From Moniliophthora roreri (taxonomy: Eukaryota > Basidiomycota > Agaricomycetes > Agaricales > Marasmiaceae): 53,294 nt of DNA. Positions 1 through 10,737 of the stretch are shown piece by piece (the stretch's first letter is position 1; each line of letters begins with the position of its first letter). The stretch lies in contig LATX02000031.1 in assembly GCA_001466705.2 (NCBI GenBank), forward strand, positions 1 through 53,294. Reading direction: 5' to 3'. The translations under genes were made by a program, and so were the position numbers. The notes beneath the pieces are model-generated. The model was not told the origin of the DNA and ran no database searches. It saw only the letters and a list, made by a program, of their open reading frames with translations.

Positions 1-140
1 TTACGATCCGAGTGAAATGAAAACAGTCATTCGTTCCTGATATAGAACCTCAGATCAACGCCCAAGTCAACGCCTTGACTTTTAGACATCAATGGCGTTC
101 AGGATAGTTGATTATGGGCACAATTTTAAAGTCGCTTCAA

Positions 141-830
141 GTCACTAAACACACACCGGTTTAGGAAAAAAATCTGTTAGACAGGTTTCAACCGGAAACA
201 TATACTGATTTACCTGCAATAAGGAGCAGGATATGGCAAACTGAAAGGCGTCCAGAATCATGGAGTTTAAGTCGCCCGAAATTTTGAGCTGGAACTCAAC
301 CAATCAGGAGCGCTTTAGGACCACCAGAAAGGTGAAGAAAAAGGTGAGAACTTGGACGTACCGAAATGAATGCTGATTTGCGTCATTTCTGAGATTACCG
401 AAACGCAGCATTTCAGTCGAAGCTTCGGGGGTTCCGCAACAGCAGCAGATTTGGGTCGAATCTGTCTACCAGATATTTTTCCATTGGCCCACGGCGGCCG
501 GTTTCAGGCAGTCTGATTGGGGGCATTTCAGGAAGCCCAGAAAGCTTACCTGAATGGACTTCTTTCAGAAGACAAGAAATGTACGCCGATTGTCTCCAAA
601 TATGGAAGGATTTCGGAGCATCTTATTGTCTGTATTTCGGACTTGGCTTCCTGCCCACCGAAATGCCTCCTGATTCCTTTCCTTTCAGCCGTCAGGTCAG
701 AAGTTCAGAATCACCCAATTTCTGCAAGCCATTTCTGCTTACCTTTTGTTCTGCCAGCTCCCTGATGAATCAGGTGCGGTTTCCGGCTGAAATCTGGCTA
801 ACTGATTTTTTTCCTAAACCCGTGTGTTTG
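141..830. repeat. Foldback element with long inverted-repeat arms
   Basis: The arm at about 145-199 is an imperfect reverse complement of the arm at about 779-833, with roughly 48 of 55 bases pairing by eye. Each arm contains a homopolymer run of seven A or T next to a TAAACC-type block. About 580 bp lie between them, and weaker inverted similarity continues a little inward. No transposase is visible, so a non-autonomous MITE or foldback element is the simplest reading. No target-site duplication was found. The right arm stops about 18 bases before the isolated N at 851, so the outer end may be missing. Confidence 0.55.
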
Positions 831-851
831 TGCGTGATTCCCAATAGTTAN

Positions 852-2290
852 CACCGTACGTCGCTGGTATACATGTGACCATCTGTCAGTTAACGCTGAC
901 CTGATTACAGGATGCACGCCTGAATCTACTTACGTGAAATTGAAGATCGTTGGATTCCAATAAATTGTAATTTTATTCACGCATTACAGTCAATGTATTT
1001 ATAGAACCCATGGAATGATAGCATAGTTAGACAATGATGGAATATTGGGGGCCGAAAAGTGGGCCAATGCTAAGGATAGTTACTGAATCAGTAAAAGCTT
1101 TCTTGGCCAGCCCATTTGTTCCGACATGAGCAGTAAGCTGGACTGTCGAGCTCTACACAAGGTAGACACGGTTACCTATGCAGATATAACGTTATCCTTT
1201 TGCTGAACATCACCTTGTAGGCATGATCTGGCTGTAAATCATCCATCCAGATTGCTAGATAATGGTGCTTGGGAAAGGGGTATTGTTCGATGTTGTCGGT
1301 GTAGCGCAGAAACGNCCGAACTGAATCTGGGAGATGGTTGTCAGAGCGAGAAAGAAATCACGCGCGCCTCTCTTATCCGAACTGTCACCATCCGGCATCC
1401 TTCACACACAACGGACCATACTTCAAGCCTCAAGTGTCGATTTGGGTTGTGAATAGTTTCGGAGGATGGATGAGGGAATGTTGGAGTCGAACGATGCGCT
1501 CTTCATCACTTCGTTTTTAAAACTCGATCATTGACTTGCAAGTGCCCTTCACAAAAGCCTGACTCTCCATAGAGACCGACGGAGGATGACGCCAAAGAAT
1601 CATCCTGAAGCTCCCGAAACCTATAGGGCCAGAAATCCAGCTCGATATCGGATACTTCACTGGCAGCAGCTTTGAAGACACCAACGTTCAATGTTGGAGC
1701 TTATAGTCGAAAATCGTATCTAGGGCTGAAGTAAGAGAGAGATAGGGACAAAGACGGGGTGCGATGGATCCCTCAAGTAAGCACAATGTCTCTCTGACCC
1801 TGCGCTGTCTAATTTCACTCTAGAAACCCGCTGAATGTGAACTCTTGTTCAAGCCTCTCGGGGAGACAGTCACAAAGAAGACGCCTCTCTCAACTCTAAG
1901 TGTTACGGCTCACTTCTCGCACATGCAAATAGCCAAGCTATGCATTTTCTCGACGTCTGAGCAACAGACAGGCGCATGGAAGGATGCAGACTCATCGCCA
2001 GCGACCGCTTTCTCGGGATAATTCGGCTAGTCGCCTAAAGAAAGGAGCACTGAACACTACACCACCAAAGTGGTCAGATGTCGGTTTGACCTCATAGCGA
2101 GAGGTTGAGGGACATCGTGCTGGGACCTCGGAGGACCTCGATTTGAGCTCGTCAGAGGTCTGGAACCCTGGGCACGAGAAGTCGCATGGCATGACTGCAA
2201 AACCGAGCGCGCCTCAGAATATAAGCGGCGGCCCCAGCCAATAGCCTCCAACGGCATGTAAGCCTTCCGCTTCAACCTCCCTTACCGATA
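852..2290. other. Intergenic region, nothing recognised
   Basis: This stretch has ordinary GC content and only short ORFs under 75 codons in conflicting frames. None shows a recognisable motif or an intron-exon pattern. An isolated N sits at 1315. It is probably intergenic DNA or very old decayed sequence. Confidence 0.5.
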
Positions 2291-2318
2291 TTTGCCAGTG
2301 TTTGATTTTTTGACGTGG

Positions 2319-2640
2319 CATAAAAGAGGGATTGACCTTAAGACATTCTTGCTCTCTAATCCCACGTTCTCCCTCTCTGACTTTTGAGCTTCAGCAATTT
2401 TTCCTCTAAGTTCCTGGATTCTGTTCATGGTAAGTCAATACATCCCATCTCATCTCATTGTCACTAACCTACATGAGCAGATCTCTGCCACAACTTCAAG
2501 CTAGAAGTGTTGCAAAGCAAGTAGGTCTTGAACTGTTCACTTACAAAGGGCAACTTACTAACATAGTATTGCTGCAGGTAATTGTCGTCATATATACAGA
2601 GTCTCTAAATTCGAGGGGACTTATGGTAGCTTAGACCCAC
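2319..2640 (+). other. TATA-driven spliced transcript unit without a long ORF
   Basis: A TATA-like CATAAAAG at 2319-2326 is followed by a CT-rich leader and an ATG at 2427. The next bases form a textbook fungal intron at 2430-2480: GTAAGT donor, CTAAC branch at about 2464, CAG acceptor, 51 nt. A second intron at 2521-2566 has a GTAGGT donor, a perfect TACTAAC branch and a TAG acceptor (46 nt). Spliced from the ATG, the reading frame closes after eight codons. This could be a spliced non-coding RNA, a transcript with a very short peptide, or the 5' end of a gene whose remainder has decayed. The intron signals are seen; transcription is inferred. Confidence 0.4.
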
Positions 2641-2803
2641 CATGTTGTACTCTGTACTAGTCTAGATTCATTAATGATATATGTGTTTGCCGCACTTAAA
2701 AATTGGAATGATTCAAAAGCGAGAGGATCGGCGGCACGGAATAGGAACCATAAAAAGGTGAGCCGTAATGCAAGCCGTGATGGCATTGCTACCCGCAGGT
2801 GCC

Positions 2804-4223
2804 GGATGCCAATTTTTTAAATATTTAACGTCGTTGACGTCTCGGGCATTTAAACACTGGGGAAACCAGATACATACAACGGCGTTTAAATACTAATTAA
2901 ATACTGACATTCTTTTAAGTATAAAATTTGGTAAGCAAAGGACTACTACATGGTTGAATGTGGTATCTAATACATAGTAGGTACTATACATGTATATGTA
3001 GAGTACAGAGCACATTTACAGAGTAGGAGTGTCCAGCTGCTGTCCGGGGGTAATTGGGTACTTCTGGTAAGGTCAATCTAACAATTCTAAAGTCATTGTG
3101 GTTCAATTAGATCCAAGGGCACGTCAGACATCGCGATAACATACCTATGTCCTATGCCTGAGCACCCTCTACAAATCCCTATCATCGAGGCTCGTCTCTT
3201 GCTGCCACATGTAAACCACCAAGGACCTGACTGAAGGCAGGAAGAGGGAACGGCTGAGGAGAGGTGTCGTAGAAGTCATGGGATAAAGTGGGGGACGACG
3301 CCGGGCGGGGAAGGAAGGGGAAGGAAAGAAAGGACCGAGGTACAGTATGGTTGACTGCGGGGACGAGTGTCACACGTGCCCGGCGCGTTTGCACGTGGTT
3401 CTCACGCTGACTCTGTTGATTCCTCTCGTCTTCTCCCCGCTTCACCGTCGACCTACCGTCAATGCTCCCGCCTTCCTTCCGAGACTCAACAAGATATCCT
3501 TTATATTCAAGATGTCCCAACAGCTCTCTGTGTCTATTTGGCTAGACACTGGGTTGTGTAAGATGTGGATAATGCGTGTCAGAGGTGCTTTCATGTTGCG
3601 AGAGGAATGGTGAGTACATATGTCAGTTGCTGTGTTTTTCTCAGCTGACTAGTCACCTGGCATGCATCGTCATACGCTTGATTTCACCTTACGGACGTGG
3701 TCTGCTCAAGACATACATGGTCTCCCGAGTCCTCGTTTTCGACCTGCTATCCTCTCTCCTCTCATTTTCCGCCAGTTTTCCGCCCAGTCCCAAATTCCGC
3801 CCTCGTCGTTCCCAATATCCGCGTCGTTTTCTCCCGTCTGTCAGCTGGTTCGTCTCCTGCGTCCGTCACGGCTCAGCTCTCCGCGTTTCACCAAGCGGCT
3901 CGACTTGGCAACCCCCTGACAGCCCGTGCCCATCACACTGTGACTAGCGGGTCTCTTTCGCTCGTCGGAGCTCTATGCGCTTTTCAATACTCACCTCCAC
4001 CACTCCCTTCACAGTTACATGATGCTCCAGAAACTCCATTGTTGAAAGCAGGGGTGCCGTTGAGGTGTCCCGGGAGGTTTTTGAATGTTGTTTAAATGGT
4101 GCTATATGCCCATTGTACTTATTTAAATGTTCCATATTTAAACACTATTGTATGCGTATGTTTTTCAGAATGTTTAAATGCCCGAGACGTCAACGACGTT
4201 AAATATTTAAAAATTTGGCATCC
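2804..4223. mobile_element. 1.42-kb element with 53-bp terminal inverted repeats
   Basis: The first 53 bases (2804-2856) match the reverse complement of the last 53 (4171-4223) with a single mismatch. The ends read GGATGCC...GGCATCC. Weaker inverted similarity, rich in TTTAAA, continues for another 50 bases or so inward. The interior contains purine-rich and pyrimidine-rich blocks and several overlapping ORFs of 60-140 codons, none with a DDE motif or other transposase signature. It is therefore probably a non-autonomous DNA transposon. I could not find a convincing target-site duplication beside either end, so the superfamily is undetermined. Confidence 0.75.
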
Positions 4224-4911
4224 TACATTAGGAACCCGGGGTCTCGTAGGAGGTCAACGAATCGATTTTTCGACATCTTCTGAGGTCAAGCATTGGCGAG
4301 CGGGGGAGATCGCACGACATCAGCCCTATGACCTCGTGAGGAGGTCAGGACACATTGGCGGTGTACTGGTATCTATTTGTTTGTACCTTGCGGATCAAAG
4401 GCTCACAGGCGGTTGCCAGGACTCAGAACAGTCTAAGTACCGGACAAACATATCGCCATCGGAAAGGCACCTAACGGATGGCCCACACGAGCCCGAATAC
4501 TCCATCGGGTGAGCAAAACATGGAGCGGAAAAACAACGGGAAAAGGCGGGAAACTGTCAACCATTTTCATCGTCTTCGTTGGACGGAGAGTCAGACCAGG
4601 CGGCCGTACCTCATACCTCTTCCAAGTTCTGACCATTTTTGCGCTATGTTCCCCTTCATGCTATATTCTCTTCGAGGTGAATTCTAACGAATTGTACTAG
4701 ACAACTCACGCATTTTGCGCCTTATGTCTGTCAGCTTGGGGACCTCCCATTTCAGGAAATTCACGGGACGCGGGACCATGTCCTTGGGTCGTACCTATTT
4801 CTGGCCAATTTCGCGTTCATGCACTAGCCGCGTTCTTTGCAGCCATATTCGTAGTATGTACTCTTTTGATGGTCTACCTCATCCTAATTCCGTGTCTCTA
4901 GCTGTCCTCCG
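4224..4911. other. Intergenic spacer between two transposable elements
   Basis: The spacer lies between the 53-bp-TIR element and the tRNA-like MITE cluster. ORFs reach about 138 codons at the left end but overlap the neighbouring TIR and show no domain. Nothing else was recognised. Confidence 0.4.
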
Positions 4912-5376
4912 CATCAGCAAAATGGACACCTAAATATAATAAATTATAATGTATTTAGCTGATTTTAGTCTATTGTAATAGATTAAAATCAAGCAATGCT
5001 ATTACAATACATTAAAATGCATTAAAATGAGACTGGTGTTATTATAATCCATTAAAATACAATAAAATGGGATGGTATTATTATAGTACATTAAAATGCA
5101 ATAAAATAGAATGGTATTATTATAGTGTATTAAAATGCAATAAAATGAGACAGAGTTATTATAATGTAGTAAAATAGATTGTAACAGAGGCAATCAAAAC
5201 AGTGCATTTTTATGCCTTCCAGAGGACAGGGAGAGGACTCTATAAAGTGAAGGGAAGCTTTTGGTTGGGGATTTCATCAATAGAAACAGCAAGGGAGTGG
5301 AGATAGGTCTTTTGAGTAAGGGGATATATTGCACTATGTGTAGTGGTAAGTACATGGCACTGTGGTACAGTGGTCT
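4912..5376. mobile_element. tRNA-like AT-rich TIR element, copy A (cut at N)
   Basis: The copy begins with the inverted terminal motif CATCAGCAAAATGGACACC and then a series of CATTAAAATG and CATTATAATG-like palindromic units. It runs into the Pol III A-box-like TGGTACAGTGG at 5363-5373, where the isolated N at 5377 cuts it. The B-box half and the right end are missing, which fits a collapsed assembly gap. Confidence 0.7.
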
Positions 5377-5408
5377 NTCACGGTAAGGATTTGCCGTCAT
5401 TTATTGAT

Positions 5409-5941
5409 CATCAGCAAAATGGACACCTAAATATAATAAATTATAATGTATTTTGCTGATTTTAGTCCATTATAATAAATTAAAATCAAGCAATACAATA
5501 CATTAAAATACAATAAAATGGAATGGTATTATTATAGTGTATTAAAATGCAATAAAATGAGACAGAGTTATTATAATGTAGTAAAATAGATTGTAACAGA
5601 GGCAATCAAAACAGTGCATTTTTATGCCTTCCAGAGGACAGGGAGAGGACTCTATAAAGTGAAGGGAAGCTTTTGGTTGGGGATTTCATCAATAGAAACA
5701 GCAAGGGAGTGGAGATAGGTCTTTTGAGTAAGGGGATATATTGCACTATGTGTAGTGGTAAGTACATGGCACTGTGGTACAGTGGTCTTGAGCACCCCGT
5801 GGCTGCCAAGGATTGCTGACTAATCCACCTTGAGGTCGAGGGTTCGACTCACGGGGGTTGCAACAAATAAATATTATTTCTTTTTGTCCCCGACCCCCAG
5901 GTGGGGCCGATGCATTATAATGGCTGAAATACATTATAATA
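5409..5941. mobile_element. tRNA-like AT-rich TIR element, copy B (cut at N)
   Basis: This copy has the same left terminus as copy A and a shorter AT-rich palindromic block, followed by the near-identical central segment and complete A and B boxes (5775-5851). It is cut by the N at 5942, just after the CATTATAATG repeats. The right terminus is absent. Confidence 0.7.
5775..5851 (+). promoter_or_regulatory. tRNA-like Pol III A and B boxes in copy B
   Basis: TGGTACAGTGG at 5775-5785 fits an A box. GGTTCGACTCA at 5841-5851 matches 10 of 11 positions of the B-box consensus GGTTCGANTCC. Between them GGATT and AATCC can pair around a 7-nt loop like an anticodon stem. The acceptor and T stems do not close, so this is a degraded tRNA-related sequence, perhaps from tRNA-Ser, rather than a functional tRNA. 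Confidence 0.55.
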
Positions 5942-5973
5942 NGCCTTGTCTCTCTTCCGTTCATCCACCTCAA

Positions 5974-6746
5974 CATCAGCAAAATGGACACCTAAATATA
6001 ATAAATTATAATGTATTTTGCTGATTTTAGTCCATTGTAATAGATTAAAATCAAGCAATGCTATTACAATACATTAAAATGCATTAAAATGAGACTGGTG
6101 TTATTATAATCCATTAAAATACAATAAAATGGGATGGTATTATTATAGTACATTAAAATGCAATAAAATGGGATGGTATTATTATAGTGTATTAAAATGC
6201 AATAAAATGAGACAGAGTTATTATAATGTAGTAAAATAGATTGTAACAGAGGCAATCAAAACAGTGCATTTTTATGCCTTCCAGAGGACAGGGAGAGGAC
6301 TCTATAAAGTGAAGGGAAGCTTTTGGTTGGGGATTTGATCAATAGAAACAGCAAGGGGGTGGAGATAGGTCTTTTGAGTAAGGGGATATACTGCACTATG
6401 TGTGGTGGTAAGTATATGGCACTGTGGTATAGTGGTCTTGAGCACCCCGCGGCTGCCAAGGATTGCTGACTAATCCACCTTGAGGTCGATGGTTCGACTC
6501 ATGGAGGTTGCAACAAATAAATATTATTTCATTTTGTCCCCGACCCCCAGGTGGGGCCAATGCATTATAATGGCTGAAATACATTATAATAGCCAGAATA
6601 CATTATAACCATTTTGCTTCATTTTAATCCATTAAAATAAAGGAACAACAATTATATTACATTAAAATACACCATAATGATTATAATGTATTTTGGCCAT
6701 TATAATGTATTTCACTCATTTTATTCCAATATATTTAGGTGTCCAT
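5974..6746. mobile_element. tRNA-like AT-rich TIR element, copy C (nearly complete)
   Basis: Copy C runs from the left terminus CATCAGCAAAATGG to the inverted right terminus ATATTTAGGTGTCCAT, where the N at 6747 replaces the last bases. At about 773 bp it gives the unit length of the family. The order is left TIR, AT palindromes, a conserved central block, A and B boxes, CATTATAATG repeats, right TIR. It has no coding capacity; the short minus-strand ORFs in it are repeat artefacts. Confidence 0.75.
6425..6501 (+). promoter_or_regulatory. tRNA-like Pol III A and B boxes in copy C
   Basis: The A-box variant TGGTATAGTGG is at 6425-6435 and the B box GGTTCGACTCA at 6491-6501, with the same spacing as in copy B. 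Confidence 0.5.
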
Positions 6747-6747
6747 N

Positions 6748-7364
6748 TTATTATAATCCATTAAAATACAATAAAATGGGATGGTATTATTATAGTGTAT
6801 TAAAATGCAATAAAATGAGACAGAGTTATTATAATGTAGTAAAATAGATTGTAACAGAGGCAATCAAAACAGTGCATTTTTATGCCTTCCAGAGGACAGG
6901 GAGAGGACTCTATAAAGTGAAGGGAAGCTTTTGGTTGGGGATTTGATCAATAGAAACAGCAAGGGGGTGGAGATAGGTCTTTTGAGTAAGGGGATATATT
7001 GCACTATGTGTGGTGGTAAGTATATGGCACTGTAGTGCAGTGGTCTTGAGCACCCCGCGGCTGCCAAGGATTGCTGACTAATCCACCTTGAGGTTGAGGG
7101 TTCGACTCATGGGGGTTGCAACAAATAAATATTATTTCTTTTTGTCCCCGACCCCCAGGTGGGGCCGATGCATTATAATGGCTGAAATACATTATAATAG
7201 CCAGAATACATTATAACCATTTTGCTTCATTTTAATCCATTAAAATAAAGGAACAACAATTATATTACATTAAAATACACCATAATGATTATAATGTATT
7301 TTGGCCATTATAACGTATTTCACTCATTTTATTCCAATATATTTAGGTGTCCATTTTGCTGATG
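6748..7364. mobile_element. tRNA-like AT-rich TIR element, copy D (left end missing)
   Basis: The copy starts inside the AT-rich block just after the N at 6747 and ends at a complete right terminus, CCATTTTGCTGATG at 7351-7364. That terminus is the inverse of the left terminus of copies A to C. The central block and tRNA-like boxes are present, with the A box altered to TAGTGCAGTGG. Confidence 0.75.
7033..7109 (+). promoter_or_regulatory. tRNA-like Pol III A and B boxes in copy D
   Basis: The A-box variant TAGTGCAGTGG is at 7033-7043 and the B box GGTTCGACTCA at 7099-7109. The B box is unchanged in all three copies that retain it, while the A box drifts. Confidence 0.45.
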
Positions 7365-7415
7365 GAGAAGAAAGAGACAAAGCGAGCAACAAGCGCCTCA
7401 TGAGGCCGATATCGA

Positions 7416-7440
7416 TGTGACAGAAGCGTTACCTGTCACA
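7416..7440. promoter_or_regulatory. Inverted repeat TGTGACAG/CTGTCACA upstream of a gene family
   Basis: A perfect 8-bp inverted repeat (7416-7423 and 7433-7440) lies about 30 bases before the ATG at 7471, followed by a T-run. A related arrangement lies before the second gene copy (10669-10676 and 10686-10692). The position and the conservation between copies suggest a regulatory site. No binding protein is inferred. Confidence 0.4.
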
Positions 7441-7470
7441 CAACTGTTCCTTTTTTTTTCTCGAACCACC

Positions 7471-7976
7471 ATGTCGCCTGTTTTCTGCACTCGCCATCTC
7501 TCAGAATACTCTATTACTTGGACTCAAGTAAGCCCTCTGTCGTCTTTTTGCTTGGAGCTCTCATGGCTCATTTTCATTCTTGTGTAGCTCCGATTGGATG
7601 TCGTCGGAAATGAAGAGTTTGATATTTGGTCGGCAAGAGGTACGTGTCTTGTAGCGGCGCCATGACTGGTATGTACGGTGCTAACCTTGGCAATACAGAA
7701 ATCTCTACAGACTTGAATGCGTTAACGTTTCAACGACATCATAAATGCCCAAGATGGTGGGTTTTCGCTACTCGCCTCTTATCTAGACTGACGATATTCA
7801 GACAGTTCATAGAGGCAAAACCTCAAAGTTACTCCTGCCGTGTCATATCGAAATGCTCCCTCTCGAGATGCTTCGTATGCCAGCGTCCCTATAACTTTCC
7901 CCTAAGACGGACGACCAATAATGCCTTTATCCCTTCTGAACATCGAGCGGGTAAAGCTCGGGTTTTAGCAGCATAG
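7471..7976 (+). CDS. Small spliced gene of unknown function, copy 1 of a local family
   Basis: Three exons can be read at 7471-7527, 7588-7639 and 7699-7976. They are joined by GT-AG introns of 60 and 59 nt (GTAAGC...TGTAG and GTACGT...ACAG, the second with a CTAAC branch site). The spliced frame stays open for 128 codons. Intron-exon boundaries and about 90 bp of upstream sequence recur at 10,620-11,270, and the internal exon and intron recur at 11,271-11,500. That is why this start and structure are preferred over the unspliced ORF. The third exon has several Cys residues but no recognised domain. No function can be assigned, and later introns are possible. Confidence 0.45.
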
Positions 7977-9347
7977 CAGGATGGCATGGTGGTCAACGTT
8001 ATGGTAATGGGTACGAAATCCTCTATCTTGCTTCCTATACCTTCGTTCATGGGCCTGCCATAGTCACTGTTGCTTCTTGAACCCTCGAACCACATACCAT
8101 CAAAAACACTTCTTCCCGGCGCTCACCCTTAGGCTATTCGCGATCGCTTCGCTGGCTCCTTTCCCAACAGAGTAGCCTTGTGTCACCCTCCTCGTATTTT
8201 CTCACAGATAATAGCTGACGAAGCTCTAGACTCTCGTTCCGCCCTTATTGTGATTGGAAAGGTTAATTCGTCCTCAGGGTATGTCAAACTCGCTACCTAT
8301 TCAGCCCCAGAGATAATCACTTACAACTCCATTGCGATAGCCGTGGAACACTCCCAACGCTGCACATCTATCATCGTAAGGGAGTGCAAGAGCTGTTAAG
8401 CGGAGGGTTGAAGCGAGTCCAAGTCTTTGCTACATATCTCCTGCTCGCTCATAAGTTCTACCTGGATAGGACGTATACACGAATTCACATGCCTCCCACA
8501 CAGCTTTTGCCCCTCCATCGCCCTCCACGTCAATACCCACCCGCACCCACACCTACACACGCTACCTCTCTCCCTTCTATTCACCGGGTGCTACCGGGGG
8601 AAACATACGAACGTGAAACGCAAGGGAAGGGTGTTTCGGTGGGACGGGATGGGAAGGAAGTCGAAGTGGGGGCGGGGGGGCCGTGGAAGAGCGATAGGAA
8701 TGTGTGGGCAGGTGTTAGAAAGAAGGGGAGGGGGAAATCTTTGGATTTTCTACGTGTATATTCCCATACTAGTTAATTCAAGTTTCGCCGCATTAACATC
8801 TATCGGTACTGGCCTTCAATCGTAAGCCTTGCTTTGTTGACCGACCGAGGAGGGGGGGCGCTTTGTGGGTGCAATGAACACGTTGCCTCGAGTTCATGGA
8901 GATGGTGATGAGTTACGTAAAATTTTGCTTGGTTAATGAGGGCTAAGACCGTGGTCGTTGATGCGGGGTGTATTTATGAGTCAGGAAGCCTGTCCAACAA
9001 CACGGATCCAATTGAACGAGACTGGTATGCTGGGCAAGAAAGACAGCTTATCGCTGCCGCAATCAGTTTTCCAAGTGATGAACCTAAGGATGTAGTTGTA
9101 ACCTAAGTGCTCGGATCCAGAGCTTAGCTCAGATGAAGAGAATCAGACAAAACTTACTGCTGGGTGTGTTGATCAAGTTGCGAGGAAAAAATTACTGTAT
9201 CACATCTTGGACTGCAACTCTGCTGACAGCACCGGATAATACCACATCGCCAATGTCTTTGTAAGGATACTGGTTCCTTCACGTTTTGGCCGCAGGTCGA
9301 CGGACGCACTATGATCTTGGAAATAAAGAAGTAAATACTCAGTCACC
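7977..9347. other. Intergenic region, nothing recognised
   Basis: ORFs of up to about 130 codons on both strands at 8,380-8,830 overlap one another. They come from purine-rich and pyrimidine-rich tracts and show no domain or splice pattern. The region ends at the tRNA-Gly gene. Confidence 0.45.
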
Positions 9348-9440
9348 GCATTAATGGGGTAGTGGTAACCTGGGTCGTTGCCATTGTGTTTAAAGCTCGC
9401 AAGCATCGACCCGCCGGGGGTTCGATTCCCTCTTAATGCA
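9348..9440 (+). tRNA. tRNA-Gly(GCC) with an intron
   Basis: The acceptor stem GCATTAA/TTAATGC pairs perfectly over 7 bp, with A73 at 9440. The D arm, the anticodon stem GGTCG/CGACC and the T arm (loop TTCGATT) all close. The loop reads TTGCCA before a 22-nt intron at the canonical 37/38 position, giving anticodon GCC. The mature length is about 71 nt. The internal B box GGTTCGATTCC is a full match to the consensus. Confidence 0.9.
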
Positions 9441-10145
9441 CTTTCTGTTTTCCTCTGAATTACCTTTTTTTTCTTATTACCTACCCGTAATCATGCATTC
9501 ATGCGTTATCCGATTCAGACCATCATTGCCAAACATACGAGTGAGACTGAATCGTCTCGGTATCAACGAGAATAGGGGAAAATGCGGAGACAACTAACCA
9601 ACCAAATTCGGGAGGCGAAAGTATCAGCGTTTTCGTACTTCGTTGAAAGAAATGAGGTGAATAAGGTGTGCGAACGGGTGAAAAGGGGTACAGCTCTAGA
9701 TTCTTAGTCCCTCATCTCTTCCTGATCACGGCTGCAGTTAACGACCTCGATTAAATAGTGTACAGGTAAACACGAATGGTGAGTAGAGTCACTCCACGTA
9801 AATATTGGAGTTGTTTACATGGCCATTTAGTGCAGTCGTTATCTCCACAAAGCCATATGGTCCACGTTGCGGTTCGCTTTTTTAATGCTAGACTTGCCAA
9901 CGTGTCTACGCTGGATTGAACCGATGAGAGTAGGGCCGACAAATGACTTACGACGGCTGTGCTTATGGAAATGGTAATGAGCTTGGTAGGCGTTGTTACC
10001 ATTGACATTGTCAAACCTGTAATGCGTAAATGCAGAAAGCGGAAACAACACTGTCTCTACTGATCTAGACATGGCGCGGTAATTAATTTCGAGCAATGAG
10101 GCGAGTAATGGTATACGAAAAATGAAATTTCTTGTAATCTGGAAA
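9441..10145. other. Intergenic region between two tRNA genes
   Basis: A T-run a few bases after the tRNA-Gly 3' end is a plausible Pol III terminator (about 9,463-9,470). Overlapping minus-strand ORFs of 85-87 codons at 9,751-10,096 have no recognisable features. Confidence 0.4.
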
Positions 10146-10252
10146 TGCTCCCTGCAAGGCTCGAACTTGCGACCTCAGGATTCCATTGGTCAGATTCCAA
10201 TGTCATAGATAAACTATGAGACCTGCACTCTAGCCAACTGAGCCAAGGAAGC
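10146..10252 (-). tRNA. tRNA-Met(CAU), elongator type, with an intron
   Basis: Read on the minus strand, GCTTCCT pairs with AGGGAGC (one G-U pair) and A73 is at 10146. The T arm GCAAG/CTTGC is perfect and the D arm has AGTTGG. The anticodon loop reads CTCATA before a 33-nt intron that itself forms a CATTGG/CCAATG hairpin, so the anticodon is CAU. Removing the intron leaves 74 nt that closely resemble fungal elongator tRNA-Met. The closest anticodon-stem pair may be a mismatch. Confidence 0.88.
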
Positions 10253-10619
10253 GTTGCTACAGTGGGAGATTTTGCTGCTGCAACCGTAGTGTCACGGAGG
10301 TAAAGAGTCGACTCAACGCTTGTCTTAGGTACTCGATGAGGGATAAAAACGCTACAGCGCCTACAATATTGCTTCAGCTGACCATAAGATCAAGCTGAGT
10401 AGACCTTTTCTAGTAAATTTCTCTCGTGCGCTTTCTTGACTGGAGCAACACAGACTCGGAGCAAGATGACTTGGATGTTAACATTTATGTATCGACGATA
10501 ATGAAGGAAATGAGTCGGGGTTGCCAACACTTGGTGACCAAAGCGCGTAAAATTGCGAAAGAATGATATGATACCGTAAGGAGTCTGGGTGGGGGAGAAA
10601 CGTTGCCACCGAACTGGGA
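10253..10619. other. Intergenic spacer, nothing recognised
   Basis: The stretch lies between tRNA-Met and the upstream repeat of gene-family copy 2. Short ORFs only. Confidence 0.4.
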
Positions 10620-10729
10620 ATCGTGAAGAGACAAAGCGCTCAACAAGCGCCTTTCGACCCGATATTGATGTGACAGACTGTTACGTGTCACATAATTGCA
10701 CCTTTTTTTTCGAACTACCATGAAGCCTA

Positions 10730-10737
10730 ATAGTAGG
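10730..10737. repeat. 8-bp target-site duplication, left
   Basis: ATAGTAGG lies immediately before the MITE and is repeated exactly at 11039-11046. An 8-bp duplication is characteristic of hAT-superfamily insertion. Confidence 0.85.

Noticed and set aside
517..878. Two overlapping plus-strand ORFs of 82 and 99 codons
   Set aside because: They lie inside the foldback repeat, overlap in different frames, and one runs across the N at 851.
5775..5865. A functional tRNA-Ser gene in the repeat
   Set aside because: The A and B boxes and an anticodon-like stem are present, but acceptor and T stems do not pair and the same sequence recurs in every element copy.
5002..7192. Repeated minus-strand ORFs of 61-68 codons with near-identical products
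   Set aside because: They recur only because the AT-rich repeat is present in four copies. Their sequence follows the CATTAAAATG and CATTATAATG units and no start context or domain is seen.
8384..8825. Overlapping ORFs of about 130 codons on the plus strand
   Set aside because: Two frames are open over the same tracts of biased composition; no motif, intron or homologue pattern distinguishes either as a gene.
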